This document shows positions 22,816 through 34,117 of a stretch of 64,000 nt of DNA, piece by piece. Where the stretch lies: NCBI GenBank assembly GCA_963575745.1, contig CAUYUJ010015279.1, forward strand, positions 55,001 to 119,000, read 5' to 3'. Source of the DNA: Prorocentrum cordatum. Lineage: Eukaryota; Sar; Dinophyceae; Prorocentrales; Prorocentraceae. Position 1 is the stretch's first letter; each line of letters opens with the position of its first letter. The notes under the pieces are model-generated. The model ran no database searches, was not told where the DNA came from, and worked only from the letters and a program-made list of their open reading frames with translations. The position numbers were made by a program, and so were the translations under genes.

Positions 22816-23271
22816 TCACGCATCGGCACTGGGGGCATTGCCCCGGCATGGGGCATGCGATGTGACCTCGCGCGTGTAACTTTGGCGCACGTCCATAACG
22901 TGTAGAAGTAGATCGCGATCGGTAGAGCCTTCGACGTGCCCATCCACTGTCATTTCTCGGGTGCCACACTCTTGCGCGCCATCTAAATTGCCGAGCTCCA
23001 GAAACGCTCGGAGCAAATTGCCGTGGCCCGGCAGTGTGTCCAGGCCCTTGCTCGCGAGAGACTTGATCTCGGAGGTCGGCATCCGCCGCGAGGGGTGCTT
23101 TGATGCGAAATCCACACCGCTCACGGAGTTGCACGAGCGCAGAAAAGAAGGCAGCTGGCCCTGGAAAAGCCCACGCGGCGCCAATGACGCAGGGTCGGGC
23201 TCGTCAGCGCCGCGCGCTGCAGCGAGAGCTTCGCCAGCGCAACTACATCGAAATAGGAGCCGATGAAACAT
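22816..23271 (-). pseudogene. Copia-like RNase H and C-terminal segment
   Basis: The minus-strand frame includes EALAAARGADEPDP, PTSEIKSLASKGLDT, ECGTREMTVDGHVEGSTDRD and LLLHVMDVRQSYTREV. In the copia family this corresponds to the end of RNase H with the CDTRDMTADGHTKG-type motif and the C-terminal tail. The last conserved Asp of the RNase H (in TVDGH) is kept. It belongs with the RT segment upstream and needs a frame change near 23270. Confidence 0.65.
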
Positions 23272-24345
23272 GCACTAACCTTCGATCGAATGGATGATAT
23301 GTTGTCTGCCGCTCGTAATTCCACGGCGCAGAAGGTTGCGCCCTCGGAGTCCACTTCGTCTCGTCCTTCTCCTCTCCAATGAGATGTATGTTGCCCGCGT
23401 CGCTATGTGGATATACCATGCCATTGCGCGCTATTGCGCGGTGAGTGATCTTCTTTGGGTAGTGTAGCACTTTGCAACTATGGGCATTGCATCGTCTTGC
23501 CTGGAAGCTCGCTGGTTCTTGCATGCGTCACAGCGACGCAATGCATGCCGCGATCCAGAACTGGGCCAAGGCGGAGCAGGCGAGGGGCCCTTGCAGACTG
23601 GCGAACATATCGTCGACAGTCTTTCTGGGCGGGGGTAACTGAGAATGCTCGGACAAGGTAGGGGTGCGCGATAGGACGCAGATGTTTGACGTAGTCGTCT
23701 TGGTCCACGGTCGCGTCGCCTCTCTCCGTCTTGGTGTGCCTGACTGCGCAGCTTGCGTGGGCATGCTTACTGACTTTGCACGTGCCAGACTCTGGTTCTA
23801 CCATGCGCACGCAAGAGTCGATGCGCGTATCCTTCCTGCGCGCGTTGATGTCGCCCACGTGTTTGGTAGCTGATCTGGTGCAGCTTCGAAGTATGGGCCA
23901 TATGGCATCGGTTCGAACAAAGGCACTCTCGGTGGTTGTTATGAGCTTCAAGGAGAAGGCTCGAAGAGCGCCCTTGGTGCCAGCACCTGGCTTTAGACGC
24001 CTGAGGCAATGGCGGGGCTCAGCGTAGACTCCAAACCCTGGTAACGCACGCAGGACCGAAGAGCTCCAGGAAGGTTGCGTCAACCATGCAGTGCGTTCCT
24101 GTTCCCAGCCGGCTTCAGCCAGCCCCTTTCACGGTTAAGCCTTCGAGGAACGCCTTATCCACATCCAAGCTTGCCAGAGTCCGATCTCCATGGCAAGCTG
24201 CCTCGGTGGCGGTTAACCTTTGCGGGGTGCGCTTGACCGTTCCTGATGATGCATCCACTGCGATGGCCTCCCAGTCCATGGGCCCCCCTCAGCACATAAA
24301 GAAACATGGCGATATTCTCAGTCTGACAGCTGTTATTCTACAGTG
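23272..24345 (-). pseudogene. Copia-like reverse transcriptase, catalytic motif mutated
   Basis: Near 24280-24130 the minus strand reads MDWEAIAVDASSGT and RTLASLDVDKAFLEG, the motif A region (LDVDKAF). Near 24060-23900 it reads LRALPGFGVYAEPRHCLRRL, then TGTKGALRAFSLKL-type sequence. Near 23868 the motif C region reads TKHVGDIN, where the family has VDD: the first catalytic Asp is Gly (codon GGC). Then come ERGDATVDQDDYVKHLRPIA and, after a frame change, KTVDDMFASLQGPLACSALA. There are stops near 24285, 24115 and 24026. No active enzyme is possible without repair. Confidence 0.7.
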
Positions 24346-24390
24346 AGTTTCCAGTTGTAGGCGCTCGGTGACATCATCCCGTCTTGGGGC

Positions 24391-24884
24391 TTAGATCGAA
24401 AATGGGGCATGCGTTCCCTTGCCGCATTTAAATTCCGCTAAAAGAGTATGCGGCACTTGCTTTGGATGGCTCGGGCTATCTTGTTTCGCTATCACGTCAT
24501 CCTCCTCCACGGCATATTGCTGTTCACGCGTGCAGTTGCTAGTCCATCGGCGCGCAAGGCGTTCAGTTGTGGTTCGTCCAATACCACAAAAGCCATGTCT
24601 CTTGTGTAAAATAGCTCGGCGTACTTCCCATGGGCATCGGTGTCGAGGTCGCAGTCTTCGTCCGTGGCTTCGCCCGCAAGTGCAGAGCGGGCCACGTTGC
24701 AATCGCCCGATCGTCGGCGAGAGAAGAGCACGTCGCGTTGGATGCATCCACCGAGGTGTGCATTATCTTCTTGAAACATGCAGCTCGCATGTTCACATGA
24801 TACCAAGGCAGCGTTGACCGGCATGAAGGGGGGCTGAGGCAGCAGAGAGAAGCTGAACCTGTTCAACCGAAGTATACGCTTCAT
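24391..24884 (-). pseudogene. Copia-like pol segment upstream of RT
   Basis: Two overlapping minus-strand frames together read NAALVSCEHASCMFQEDNAH, IQRDVLFSRRRSGD, DEDCDLDTDAHGKYAELFYT, VVLDEPQLNALRADGLATA and then REQQYAVEEDDVIAKQD. This is the acidic stretch that precedes the RT in the same dinoflagellate copia family. One frameshift lies near 24530. Confidence 0.6.
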
Positions 24885-24913
24885 TATTGGTAGTCAAGAT
24901 TGGCCAATTCCCG

Positions 24914-25735
24914 TTACCAATCGTGCATCAGCATCGCGTCCTCTTCCTGCTCGCCATCTCCTTCATCGATAATGGAAAGCATGCCGGCACCCCTTTCGGA
25001 TCCCAATGGCGTCTCAAGGAGATTCGCGTTTTCGCGTTCGTCGTTCTCCCGAGAGCCGTCGGCCATGTCAGGGAATCTCGAGAGGTCCTCGTCGAACAAG
25101 TGCGCTGGTCTAAAAGAGGTGGGGCGCTCTATCAATCGAGCAGGCTTGCTGCCGGCGATGTCAAGTATATTGAGAGAAGTGTCAGCTGACCCATGGAAGT
25201 GAAAGCCCGGCTCGACGCCGCTGTCGCAGCAGATCGATTTGAGGCGGTCAGCACCACGAAAAGACGGCAATGCGCGAACCCTTCAGCCATCCTGACAGCA
25301 ATGACATTGTCGATCCGACTGTGCATTCTAACAGTGCGCTGCAATGCCACCTGTACGTCGGGAGCCAACTTACCCCCCACGGATAGACGGCACACCTTCC
25401 AATGGTCTGGAACGTAGCCGAACGCAGTGCCGTTTATCAGTGGGAGGCGCGGCCATGTAATACTTGACGGTGCTCATGTACATGTTGTCCATGCCGAACT
25501 CCCGCACCATGAATGCCTCAATGCAAATGGGAAGCCTCGCATCGGGGACCTGGGCCAAAGTGTCTCTGTTTTCAAAATTGGGCACCAGTAGCCCCCATTT
25601 CTCATCGACTTCAGTTACCTTGCAGTGGCCATTCCAGCCGCCATGGTCATCCTTGGTTGTAGTAAGTCGGTGATAGTTAATCAGGTCCATTCGGCCTCCG
25701 TCCTCTTTAGCCTTCGCTTGGAGAGCATAATTCAC
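24914..25735 (-). pseudogene. Copia-like polyprotein segment, domain not assigned
   Basis: Minus-strand frames give WNGHCKVTEVDEKWGLLVPN, ICIEAFMVREFGMDNMYMST, then APDVQVALQRTVRMHSRIDN and FHFHGSADTSLNILDIAGSK. The coding character is clear but I cannot assign a catalytic domain. By position it lies between gag-like sequence and RT, where protease or integrase would be expected. Frame changes occur near 25400 and 25270. Confidence 0.45.
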
Positions 25736-27470
25736 CTTGACCGCATGCGCGGCATGGATGATGGCTTCCAGGGCACCATCCTGGATGCACCACTCTCTCG
25801 CCTGACCGCTCGCTTAGGGGGTCTCGGGGCCTGGCCCCCCAAAATCGGGCAGCATGGCTGGCATCTTCTGCTTCGGCCACCTTCTTGGGCTTTGGCTGCA
25901 GTCGCTTCCTGCCTTCCTGCGTCGCGATGTCCAAGGCTTGTCTTCGTGGCGTCAAGGCAAACGCTGCCTTGTTGCCCGCTTCGGCTTGGGCCTCGCATGG
26001 CGCGCGGGCGCTGTCATTGTCGGGGCCGTCTGCCGCTGCCTCATGGGCAAGCGGGCCCCCGACTCTCAGCTGCTCCGGTCCAGAGGTACCGGCGCCGGCG
26101 CCTGCTTCAGTAGCGCCCCCTCCCAGGGGCGCGCGTGTCTGCTCCGCCCTCTGCGCGACGTCGCTGAGTGACGCGGCCTTGGGCATGGCGATCTTCTTGA
26201 AACCTTCTCGGCTCGATGCCCGAGATGACGCGGGAGTAGCTGGCGGCCCCCCCGCGGCGTCTTCGCTGCCGTCGCAGCTCTGGCAGGGGCCTCGGCCTTA
26301 GCGAGAGCAGGTGCTGAAAGTCCGGGTACGTCAGAGGCTCGTGATCCCTCGCGTGTCCGCGCAGCATCAGAAACCCCTGCAATGCGATTCACCGCGGCAG
26401 CTTCATTGGATTCCTTCAGGGTCAGCTTCCTGACGCCTACAGGCGCGGGCTTCCGACTGGCGCTGATGCCAGTCTCCCTGGTCTCTTTCGGCTCCATAGG
26501 TGGCTGGCTGCGCGATGGGGTCGTTGATCCTCGCGGCGATCGTGAACGGCGAATCCGAGCTCCGGCGGGCGCGCTGGACGTTCTGGAGCCGAGAACTCCA
26601 AATTGAAACGGGCAGAATCATGTCCCGCGGCTCGGTTCAGCTCCTCGCCTGCCAGCCACAACGTCTAGGATATAGTGCTATTTTTGGTCGGGTTGGTGTA
26701 ATGCTTCGATCATGTCAGCACGATGTTCTTCCTATGGTGGACATTGGCATAGGCCTGTTCTCCTGGAAGTGCGCTCTTGAACAAAAAGACGGCGCCCAGC
26801 GCGTCAGTGGGACAAGTCTGGACGGCGGGCCGACTCATGCGCCCCGCGCGCGCCCTGGCCTTCTGGCCGCGTAGGTCCAGGGCGCCGGCCTCCGCGTGGT
26901 GGACGTGGTGCGCGTTGATCGTCGTCGCAGACCTCACCCGCCACCGCGTCGATCATGAAGAAGGTTGCGTGCTCCCCTGCGTCATCTGCGGAGTCGTCAG
27001 GGCGCGCGTGCATCGGCTGGCGCGCGCCAGGCAGGTGCCGGCTTCCTTGGGTCTGGAAGCTGACACACTGGGCACGCGGACTAGTCGCTCTCCTTGTGCG
27101 AGGCGATGCATTTGCTTTGCCGAGGGCATATGTCCGAATAGCATCGGTGATAACTTCGCTGAGCCGCATGCATGAAGGGCACGCTGGGTGTCTCGCAGCT
27201 TCCACGTCCAAATGTACGAGGTACTCCCTGGTCATATTTGGCAAGCACTGGCCAAGCGGCACCATTTCCCACGGGCGCTGTCGCGGCAGCCAGTTGCCAG
27301 GAACTGAGGCTATCTCACGCTCGTTGGCGTAAGGAATATAACGATGATCCCGAAGGTGTGCGGAAGACGCCGTTGGGTCTGGCCCGACCTATTCGTCGTC
27401 TACCACCTCGTAATATACACCATGTACGCGTTCATCCTCAAAGGCAGCATGGCGTGCTCGGCTAATGCCT
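25736..27470 (-). pseudogene. Copia-like internal region, decayed
   Basis: Near 27420-27150 the minus strand reads AAFEDERVHGVYYEVVDDE, then RDHRYIPYANEREIASVPGN and LPNMTREYLVHLDVEAARHP followed by ACPSCMRLSEVITDAIRTYA. Near 26620-26400 ILPVSIWSSRLQNVQRARRS leads into KETRETGISASRKPAPVGVR. These look like true coding remnants of the same polyprotein. I cannot name the domains. Confidence 0.4.
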
Positions 27471-27483
27471 CACACTCGGGGTC

Positions 27484-29531
27484 GTGTGTTTTGGGCCGCG
27501 TTTCCACGAGATGATGATGGCCGTCCTTTCGGAGCTACAGAAATTAAGTACTATGCCCGCGAGCCGGTCGTTGATGGATTATGGCGTGTCCAGTTGGTAT
27601 CGCTTTATCACGTCATGGAAGACAAGGCGCAGGTGCTCCTCAGCGGCTTCGATGAAGGAGAGGTGCTCCTGGTGGTGAGACCAGGCAGGCCGAGGTACCC
27701 AACGGCGCTGGTAAGCAAAGCATTTGAGGCGGCCGTCGATTGCCCTGGCGCGCTTGGACACTCGCGAGCAAGATGGAGAGGTGGACCGCTATCAACTGGC
27801 CATCCTTGCCGACGAGATTCTGCCTGCGGCCATTCCCCGTGCCCGGTGGTCACGGCCTATTGCGTGCGACCTTGCCTCGTCCTTCGCCTCGTCCACCGAC
27901 AGGCACCCCCCCGCGTGCTACGTCGGCGGGGGCAGTGACGTACGTTTGTGTGCCCTTGCCGGCGAGATGTCTCCGCCCCCCTTGGCCTCTGCGTCCTTTT
28001 CCTTCGAGGGTGCGATTCATGAGAGCGTCTGGCTCGGCGCGCAGGCATTCGCGCGCGGGGTCGCCACCTGCCGCTGCGGTACCGCGTGGACAAAATAGCT
28101 CTGGGGCGCGTGGGACTTCTGGTCGGTCGGCGAGATCGCGAATATACTTCGCATCGTAGATGGAAGAGACTGTGCCCGCGTCCGCGCAACTGTCGCCCTC
28201 CTCGGTCGGGTTGCCCCGCGAGGTCGCTGCTGGCGTGGCCGAAGGCCAGAGATGCAACTGGCGTGGATGGCGGGGCCAAGGCGGCAAGTTTCCTTCAGCA
28301 CCTTGGCCCGCTGGGGTTGGCCAAAGCCCCATTGCTGGTGACCCTTCTAATTCGCCTGGAGGCTGGCCAAGTCGCGCGTTCCCGTCGCGCGCGCGTCGGC
28401 CCTGGAGCGTCTGCGCAGAAGTTGGGCAATTTTTCCAGGCGCGGTTCGGGAATGCGTCGCCGCCGACGCAATGCCTCAAGGAGGTCGTCGCGCTGCTGCA
28501 GGGTACGCGGCATCATGCCGTTGAGCGGCTGCCGCGGCTACCTCTCCAGGTGGAAGACGGAGGGCCCTCGCGAGGGCGGCGAATAGAAGCTGGAAGTAAT
28601 CGAGACCGAAGCCCGCGGTGTCGGCCTCCATCCTGGCGGCCCACCATCTGGCGAGGACGCTATCGACGCGCCCATTGGGCTGCACTCGAAAGTCCACGGA
28701 TTCGAGGCCGCGCTGGGGCTGCATGTTCGTCCTCTAGGCTCTCGAGTCTCCGCGCCCGGTAATAAAGGAGATGCGTCGCTGGGTCGGCGCGGGCTCCGTT
28801 GACCTCCGCGCCAAAGTTGACCGCGGCGGGAGGTATCCGCGTCGCCAGTGCACGAGCAAGGCCTTGAAGTCGTCGCTGCAGGGCAGCCGCCTGTTGGGAC
28901 GGGGCCACCCCGCCCTGAGTGGGCTTCCAGCCAGGCGTGGACTTCACGCATCCACGCGCGCTATGGGGCGGATCCAGCGGGGTCCCGCGCGGGACCTCGC
29001 GCTGGTCTCCTTCTCGCTCTCGGCTCACGTCCAACAAAAGCTCAAATAGCCACCGCGAGCATGCCATGCACTACCGTTCCCGAGAGGTGTATCGTTGAGA
29101 AATGTAGAAGAGGCCGGGGTGGTTCTGGAAGAAATGATGGTGCCAGCCACGTTGCCACGAGCGGCTGGAGACAGAGGAAGGTTGGCGGGTTGGCGGCCCT
29201 GCAGGTCATAGACGCAGGGGTCATTCACGTCGCCGCGAGCGAAAGGAGATGAGGTCGTCGTGCAAGAGGTAGTCGTTGAGGTCGGAGACGTCGCAGTGGC
29301 GGTCGAGGGCCGCCATCGCGCGCTCGACCTATATGGAGATGTGGATGTAGATGATGTCGTAGTTGCGGTCGGGGCCTTCATTATGTTGGTCGAGCATCCT
29401 CGCGCGCCTGAAATCCAGGTAGAAGAGAAAGGGGGTCGGAGCACTGGTTGTGCTGGTATGAAGGGCCCACATAGCAGTCGAACTCGAACATGTCCGCGTT
29501 GCTTTGCTCTAGTCCTGCAGGTGCCCGCCAC
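27484..29531 (-). pseudogene. Copia-like gag remnant
   Basis: Minus-strand pieces in order: MFEFDCYVGPSYQHNQCSDP near 29490, then around 28870-28640 ALATRIPPAAVNFGAEVNGA, RADPATHLLYYRARRLESLE and VDFRVQPNGRVDSVLARWWA, followed by FGLDYFQLLFAALARALRLP. Further down are a basic Gly/Arg region (GKGRRGQGGRRHLAGKGTQ, near 27950) and a poor zinc-knuckle-like stretch. This matches the layout of gag in the dinoflagellate copia family. Several frame changes make it non-functional. Confidence 0.55.
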
Positions 29532-29595
29532 TGTGCAAGTTCTATGCCGGGGCGGTGGTGGGCAGATCTGCCGCGTTCGCAGCAGCCCCGCTTCC

Positions 29596-29802
29596 TAGTT
29601 TGACACTGATGCTTCAAGACGGGACTGTGTAAACGGTAATGTCGAAAGGTGAAACAGGATGGTGCTGGAGGAAAAATGGCCCTTCCTCCTGCCGACACCT
29701 GCCGACGCTGGCAGATCGGGCGGCGCTGCCTTGGGGCGAGGCGGCAGCGGAATCAGGCAAGCTCACGCCCCCCCCCCCCCTCGAGACCGACCCTCAAAGT
29801 CG
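29596..29802 (-). repeat. Candidate 5' LTR of the copia-like element
   Basis: About 207 bases homologous to 21868-22261 without the hairpin: TAGTTTGACACTGATGC at the left, CTCCTGCCGACACCTGCC and GGCAGCGGAATCAGGCAAGC in the middle, and GACCCTCAAAGTCG at the right (ACCCTTAAAATCG in the other copy). Confidence 0.6.
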
Positions 29803-30169
29803 TAAAACCTCTGCGAGCATTCTAAATCATACAACTGGTTAAGCTCATCCGTCTACGTCTCGTCAAACTCGTCATCCACGTTCAACAAATGCAACTAGCA
29901 TGGCTCTGCTAACTGGCACCCGCCACCGACCTGGTACAAATGAAATCGCGTGTCCTCAGGTCCTTCCGATTTCTCTGTTCTTTCCCCACGCCCACCCAAA
30001 TGTTGCTGATTGCTGGGCGCTTCCTGACGGCGTGGTGCATATTTCTGTCCGCTGACGCCTCGGGAACTTCCCATGTGCCCTGAGATGGCCCCGCGGTGCT
30101 GTCCTGGACTTTCTGCAGTCGTTTTGGGCTCCCTGGGGGCGGGTCCAAAAAGCCCAAAGCACACGACAA
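29803..30169. other. No supported gene
   Basis: Right-hand flank of the copia-like element. No motif recognised. Confidence 0.4.
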
Positions 30170-30265
30170 ACTCGAGATCGCCCTGGGACAAGAGGCGCCC
30201 AAGAGGCCCCCAGAAGCCCAAGGGGCCCCCCAAAAGGCCCACGGGAAGCCCCGGAGAGCCCACGA
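30170..30265. repeat. AGGCCCCCAGAAG minisatellite
   Basis: Short array related to 13165-13880 and 21545-21690. Confidence 0.75.
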
Positions 30266-30664
30266 AGAGGGCAAGAGAGACACCGCGGTGGCGGCATGGG
30301 CCACGGGCCAATCAATGATCTTTCTCAGCTTTCGAGCTCGCCCAGCTACCCAAACGACCTGAGGTCCGTCGGCTCTGAAAGACGCATCGAGCGCCGCGGC
30401 CTTCACGTAGCGTTCAAGAACGCGCTGGGAACTTTCTGGATCGCTCTGGAACGATTCACCCCGATCCTCGAGCCCGACTAAAGCCCCCCCCAGAGCCCGA
30501 GAAAGGCGAGAAATGACTCCCCGCCGCGCGGCCTTTCCCGAGACGTTCGAGGCCTGAGGTGCGCGCGCGCGAGGTCGCGCCCCACGCAGCCAGCAGACGA
30601 CCGGGCCTCTCTCGCCGCGGACCGCGCGCCCGATGGCACTGGGTTCTGCATCGGAAGCGCTGTT

Positions 30665-30692
30665 TCAGGTCGGGCATGTCCTCCTACAAGCG
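30665..30692. repeat. Solo end of MITE-like family G
   Basis: AGGTCGGGCATGTCCTCCTA followed by CAAGCGG matches the right end of the complete copy at 49782-50127 (core GTCGGGCATGTCC). Confidence 0.55.
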
Positions 30693-31389
30693 GATCTTAG
30701 GAGAACCATGCAGGATAGCTAAAACACATTCGAAAGTAACCAACATAGTGAAAACATCGTCCTCATCCTACTCCTAGTGCGCGCCTCTGTTTTAGCGCTG
30801 CGCTTTGGCGCTGTCTTGCGCGCTACCTGCCTTTGCCTGCGCATCCAAAGACATGCAAGCGATGGCGCGTGAGCTCGCGAAGGGGCCCCTCTTCCAGCAA
30901 CCGCCTGGGCCAGCCCCTGGCCCAAGCGACGCCCGGCCCCCGGGCGCCGCGCAACCTCCCAAGCCCCCATTCCAGGGGAGCGCGCCCCGCACCCCCCCCC
31001 CAGACAACGCCGGGCCATGTGCTTCCAAGGAGCCTTCGCTACCCCTGGCTCGCACGAGCGAGCCTAGACAAGCGCGGGCCTGCCTGCAGGCAGCGCGCCA
31101 CGGATCCGCCCCACAGGGGGCGACGAACCCTCGTCCAGAGGGCACGGGAGGGCGGGCGGGCAATCGAGGGCAACCCTATGGTCAGCCACGCCGCCCGGCT
31201 CTCGACGCCAAGCCCCCTTGGGCCGGCCGCGAGGCACGGGGCCCCAGGAGGCGAGGGCCCCGCGACTCTGCCCCCTAGGAGGGAGGAGGCCCCCCCCTCC
31301 CCGACAGCACCCTCGTGCTGCCAACCGCCACCTTCCCCAGCAAACCCGCGGCGACTCGGCCCCCGAGCCCCAAGAGCGTGCGAGCCGAT
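30693..31389. other. GC-rich flank of the tyrosine-recombinase element
   Basis: Long open frames on both strands reflect high GC. No family motif recognised. Confidence 0.35.
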
Positions 31390-32154
31390 TCACCGAGTGC
31401 CCATTCGGCTTGCTGGGCCAAGGCTCCGTCGATATAGATCCGTGCTGTTTTTTTCGTGGGCCCATCGGCCGCGCACCATTGCGCGCCCCGGACTGCCTTC
31501 AGAGAGGAAATGCCATGTGGCACCGCCCCAGCGTAAACTGTATCCAGACACGCCCCGTGACCGGATGCCAGCGGCTGTCCCCAGCTCCCGGAGCTTCTCG
31601 TTGAAGGCGTGAGGGCGCATCGGCGGCAGCAGGTCGTCGTCGCTCATATGTTGGCGCGCTTTGGCCAAAGCGCGGACGACGAAGGCGTCGTGAACCATTA
31701 CCTTCTCGAACTTAGCTTCGCGGGGGCCCGATTCAGTTTCAGGTGAGATGTTGATGGTTTTTGGGCCGCTCTCGTAAAACATGACCTGGCGTGGGCGGAG
31801 GCACAATTTCGCCTGTGCGAAGCAGCCCGACAAAGCCCACTAGGAGAGCTGCGCCGAAATTCCACGCGCCCTCCGCGAACGCCATCCCGGGATCATCCCC
31901 GCGAGGCCCTTGACGATGAGCGGCGTGAATGGTGAAGCTCTGCTCCGGCTGACTGTCCAGCGCCAGCTGTTGAGGAAGAAGCCTGTCACGACGAGCGCTT
32001 TCCGGGCTCTGGGGACCAAGCGTTTCAAGCCCGAGGCGAAATCAATGGCCCAGCCCTCTGGCTCCCCTTCGGCCCACAGGCGGTCGATGAACTCGCTGGC
32101 CCTTATGTCCAGCTCCTCGAGGTTGCGCGGAACCGCGTGCCCTCGCAGCTCCAA
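31390..32154 (-). pseudogene. Tyrosine recombinase remnant (DIRS-like retroelement)
   Basis: Two minus-strand frames join near 31836. The upstream part (32154-31840) reads ELDIRASEFIDRLWAEGEPE, then ASGLKRLVPRARKAL and SRASPFTPLIVKGLAGM, the core-binding-type N-domain found with dinoflagellate tyrosine recombinases. The downstream part (31833-31390) reads LPPMRPHAFNEKLRELGTAA, GYSLRWGGATWHFLSEGSPG and MVRGRWAHEKNSTDLYRR. This fits the C-domain signature: an Arg in the 'SLR' box, the RGRW box and the final Tyr. The usual His of the HxxR box reads Tyr-Ser here. Together with the RNase H-like end just upstream this suggests a tyrosine-recombinase retrotransposon. One frameshift, hence a pseudogene. 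Confidence 0.6.
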
Positions 32155-32268
32155 CTATTCAGAAAGAAACGAATGCGAATTCGATAGCGTCGAAGTTTTC
32201 TCTCTTTGACCCCAGCTTCCCTGAGCGTCCCCCTCCGTCGCACGGCACGGTGCCGCATGAAGAACTTA

Positions 32269-33702
32269 CTACTGTTGCTCTTGAGGGGTCCGCGCCGGCC
32301 ACCAGCGGCTCGCGCGTTCGGCGAAACTCCACGATGATATCGTCCACGCGACGTAGGGGTAGGCATCCGCGGCAAGCAGCATTCCTGCCAACTGACGAAG
32401 CCGAAAATTGAGAAGTTTAGAAGAGGACCGCCCTTTGGCGATGACTGCTGACGCTACCACGCTGTCCACTACATGCACAAACCGGGTCGACTGAAGCGCA
32501 CCGCTCCCAGACGATTGCCGGACAAAAATGACGCTCCAAACCCATTTGAAAGCAGGGAATGGGGCTGCTTGCCGCGACTGCCGTGAAAACTCGCCGGCCC
32601 AAAGCTGCACGTCGGAGCCCCGGTGATCGACGTACCGTATGAAATTGCGCAAGTGCTCCGCTTCGCGCCCGGGAAGCATGCCGCTGACCCAACGCATGAG
32701 CTCCTGCACGACCTCGGTCTGGACCTCCTCTTCCTGCGCCTCCTCTCCGCCATCTGTACCGCGGCTAGCTGTCCCTCTCTCCTCGTGTGGGGAACGTGCC
32801 CGCGCTGCTCCCCGACGGTCTCCGCTCACAGCAGGCCCAAACGGGTCCTGGCGTCCTCGTTGCGACTGCCTGTCGCCCCTGCTGCCTCGCTCCTCCTCTG
32901 CCTGGCGACCCCGGGGAATCGGGGAGCGGGAGCGTTCGCGCCACCCGCGACCCTGCCTGGACTCCCTGTCAGCCACCCTGCCCTTCGGCTCCCGCAAATC
33001 CGCCGCGAGGTCACCTGCCTGTCCCTCGCCCGGCTCGAACAACTCCTCCCCCCGCCGAGCTCGGGCTGGCTTTCCGCTTTCCGCTGGCGGCGGAAAGCCC
33101 GCTGGCGAAGGTGAGCGCGGTGGCGGAGCCCCTCCGCCACGCGCATCAGCCTTGAGGATCTTCTCGACGGCCTTCGCGGCGGGCCCCTTGATCCACTTGA
33201 GGCCGCATTTCCCCAAGTCCGCGCTCGAGGGCTCCCTGAACGTCTCGATGTGGGCGGTGACGTCGGTCACCCGGCGTCGCGCCTGGCGACCGCAGCAGAA
33301 GTGGTACTGGCCCACCGTCTCCTGCCCAGCCGCCCAATGGGCGTAATAGTCGTCGCTCGCGGCCATGTGCCGCGCCTGTATCGTGTCGCCGACCTTCTCA
33401 TCGCCCTCCAGGCGCAGCATGACCGTGCCCTGGTCGCCTCCGTCGTCGTCGTAGCACCGGACCTCTACGATGCTGCCCGCCTTCAGGCGCATCGCCGTGG
33501 CGTACTCCGGGTCCGACGACGCCGAGATCCATGACCCTGGCATGGCGGGCGACGCGGGCGCAAAGCTGGCACCTTGCTTAAAGCTCAACTCGGTGCTTGG
33601 GCCAAGACGCCTACTGAGGCTCCCGCTCACGCTGGCCTGCACTACCCTCGGTCCGCTCTGACGGGCCCGCCCCACGGGTCCCCCCCGTAGAGCGTGCCTC
33701 AT
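32269..33702 (-). pseudogene. ORF1-like protein running into an RNase H-like end (DIRS-like element)
   Basis: From the Met at 33702 the frame is open for 477 codons. Residues about 50-170 contain SSDPEYATAMRLKAGSIVEV, DDYYAHWAAGQETVGQYHFC and LGKCGLKWIKGPAAKAVEKI, which resembles ORF1-like proteins of dinoflagellate mobile elements. The middle is Arg/Gly/Glu-rich and low complexity. The last 110 residues contain FVHVVDSVVASAVIAKGRSS and LNFRLRQLAGMLLAADAYPY, like the C-terminal half of an RNase H domain. No RT motifs lie between them, so an internal deletion is likely. The frame also stays open upstream, through the 16-bp minisatellite, which is an artefact. It sits just before the tyrosine recombinase remnant on the same strand. 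Confidence 0.45.
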
Positions 33703-34117
33703 ATCATGACCATTTTCCCCGGAAAGGGCATCGGCCCAGGGTTCTCTTTTAGTAGGTAAACCTGTCCCCCGGTGCCAACTTGAGGGAGGCCGGCGAATTT
33801 TTTCCCTGATAAATAACGAGGTCGAAGGAGGCCGGCGAATTAAAATCTGAGGATGTCTCGAGCGAAACGCTTGTTTTTGAAATCCCGATCGATAAATCAC
33901 AGGGTGCGGGGCACTTTTTCGCGCGTTGAGGATGTCTCGAGCGAAACGCTTGCTCCGCAGAGTTTGCCGAGGATGTCTCGAGCGAAACGCTTGTTTTGCA
34001 GAGCCGACCGCGACGCGGAAAAGCGCCCCGCGCGAAGGAATTTCGATGATGTCTCGACTAATTCGTTTGTTTTTGTACGATTTCCTGGAATTTTGGCAGG
34101 ATGTCTCGAGCGAAATG

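Larger units (their letters stand above)
21868..29802 (-). mobile_element. Ty1/copia-like LTR retrotransposon, decayed
   Basis: The interval is bounded by two direct repeats (21868-22261 and 29596-29802) that I interpret as LTRs. Between them, on the minus strand, come gag-like, pol-linker, reverse transcriptase and RNase H segments in the order expected of copia-type elements. The protein pieces match, motif by motif, a copia-like family that is very abundant in dinoflagellates. All pieces are broken by frameshifts or stops, so the element is dead. I see no convincing 5-bp target duplication, primer-binding site or purine tract, so the exact ends are not proven. Confidence 0.65.
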
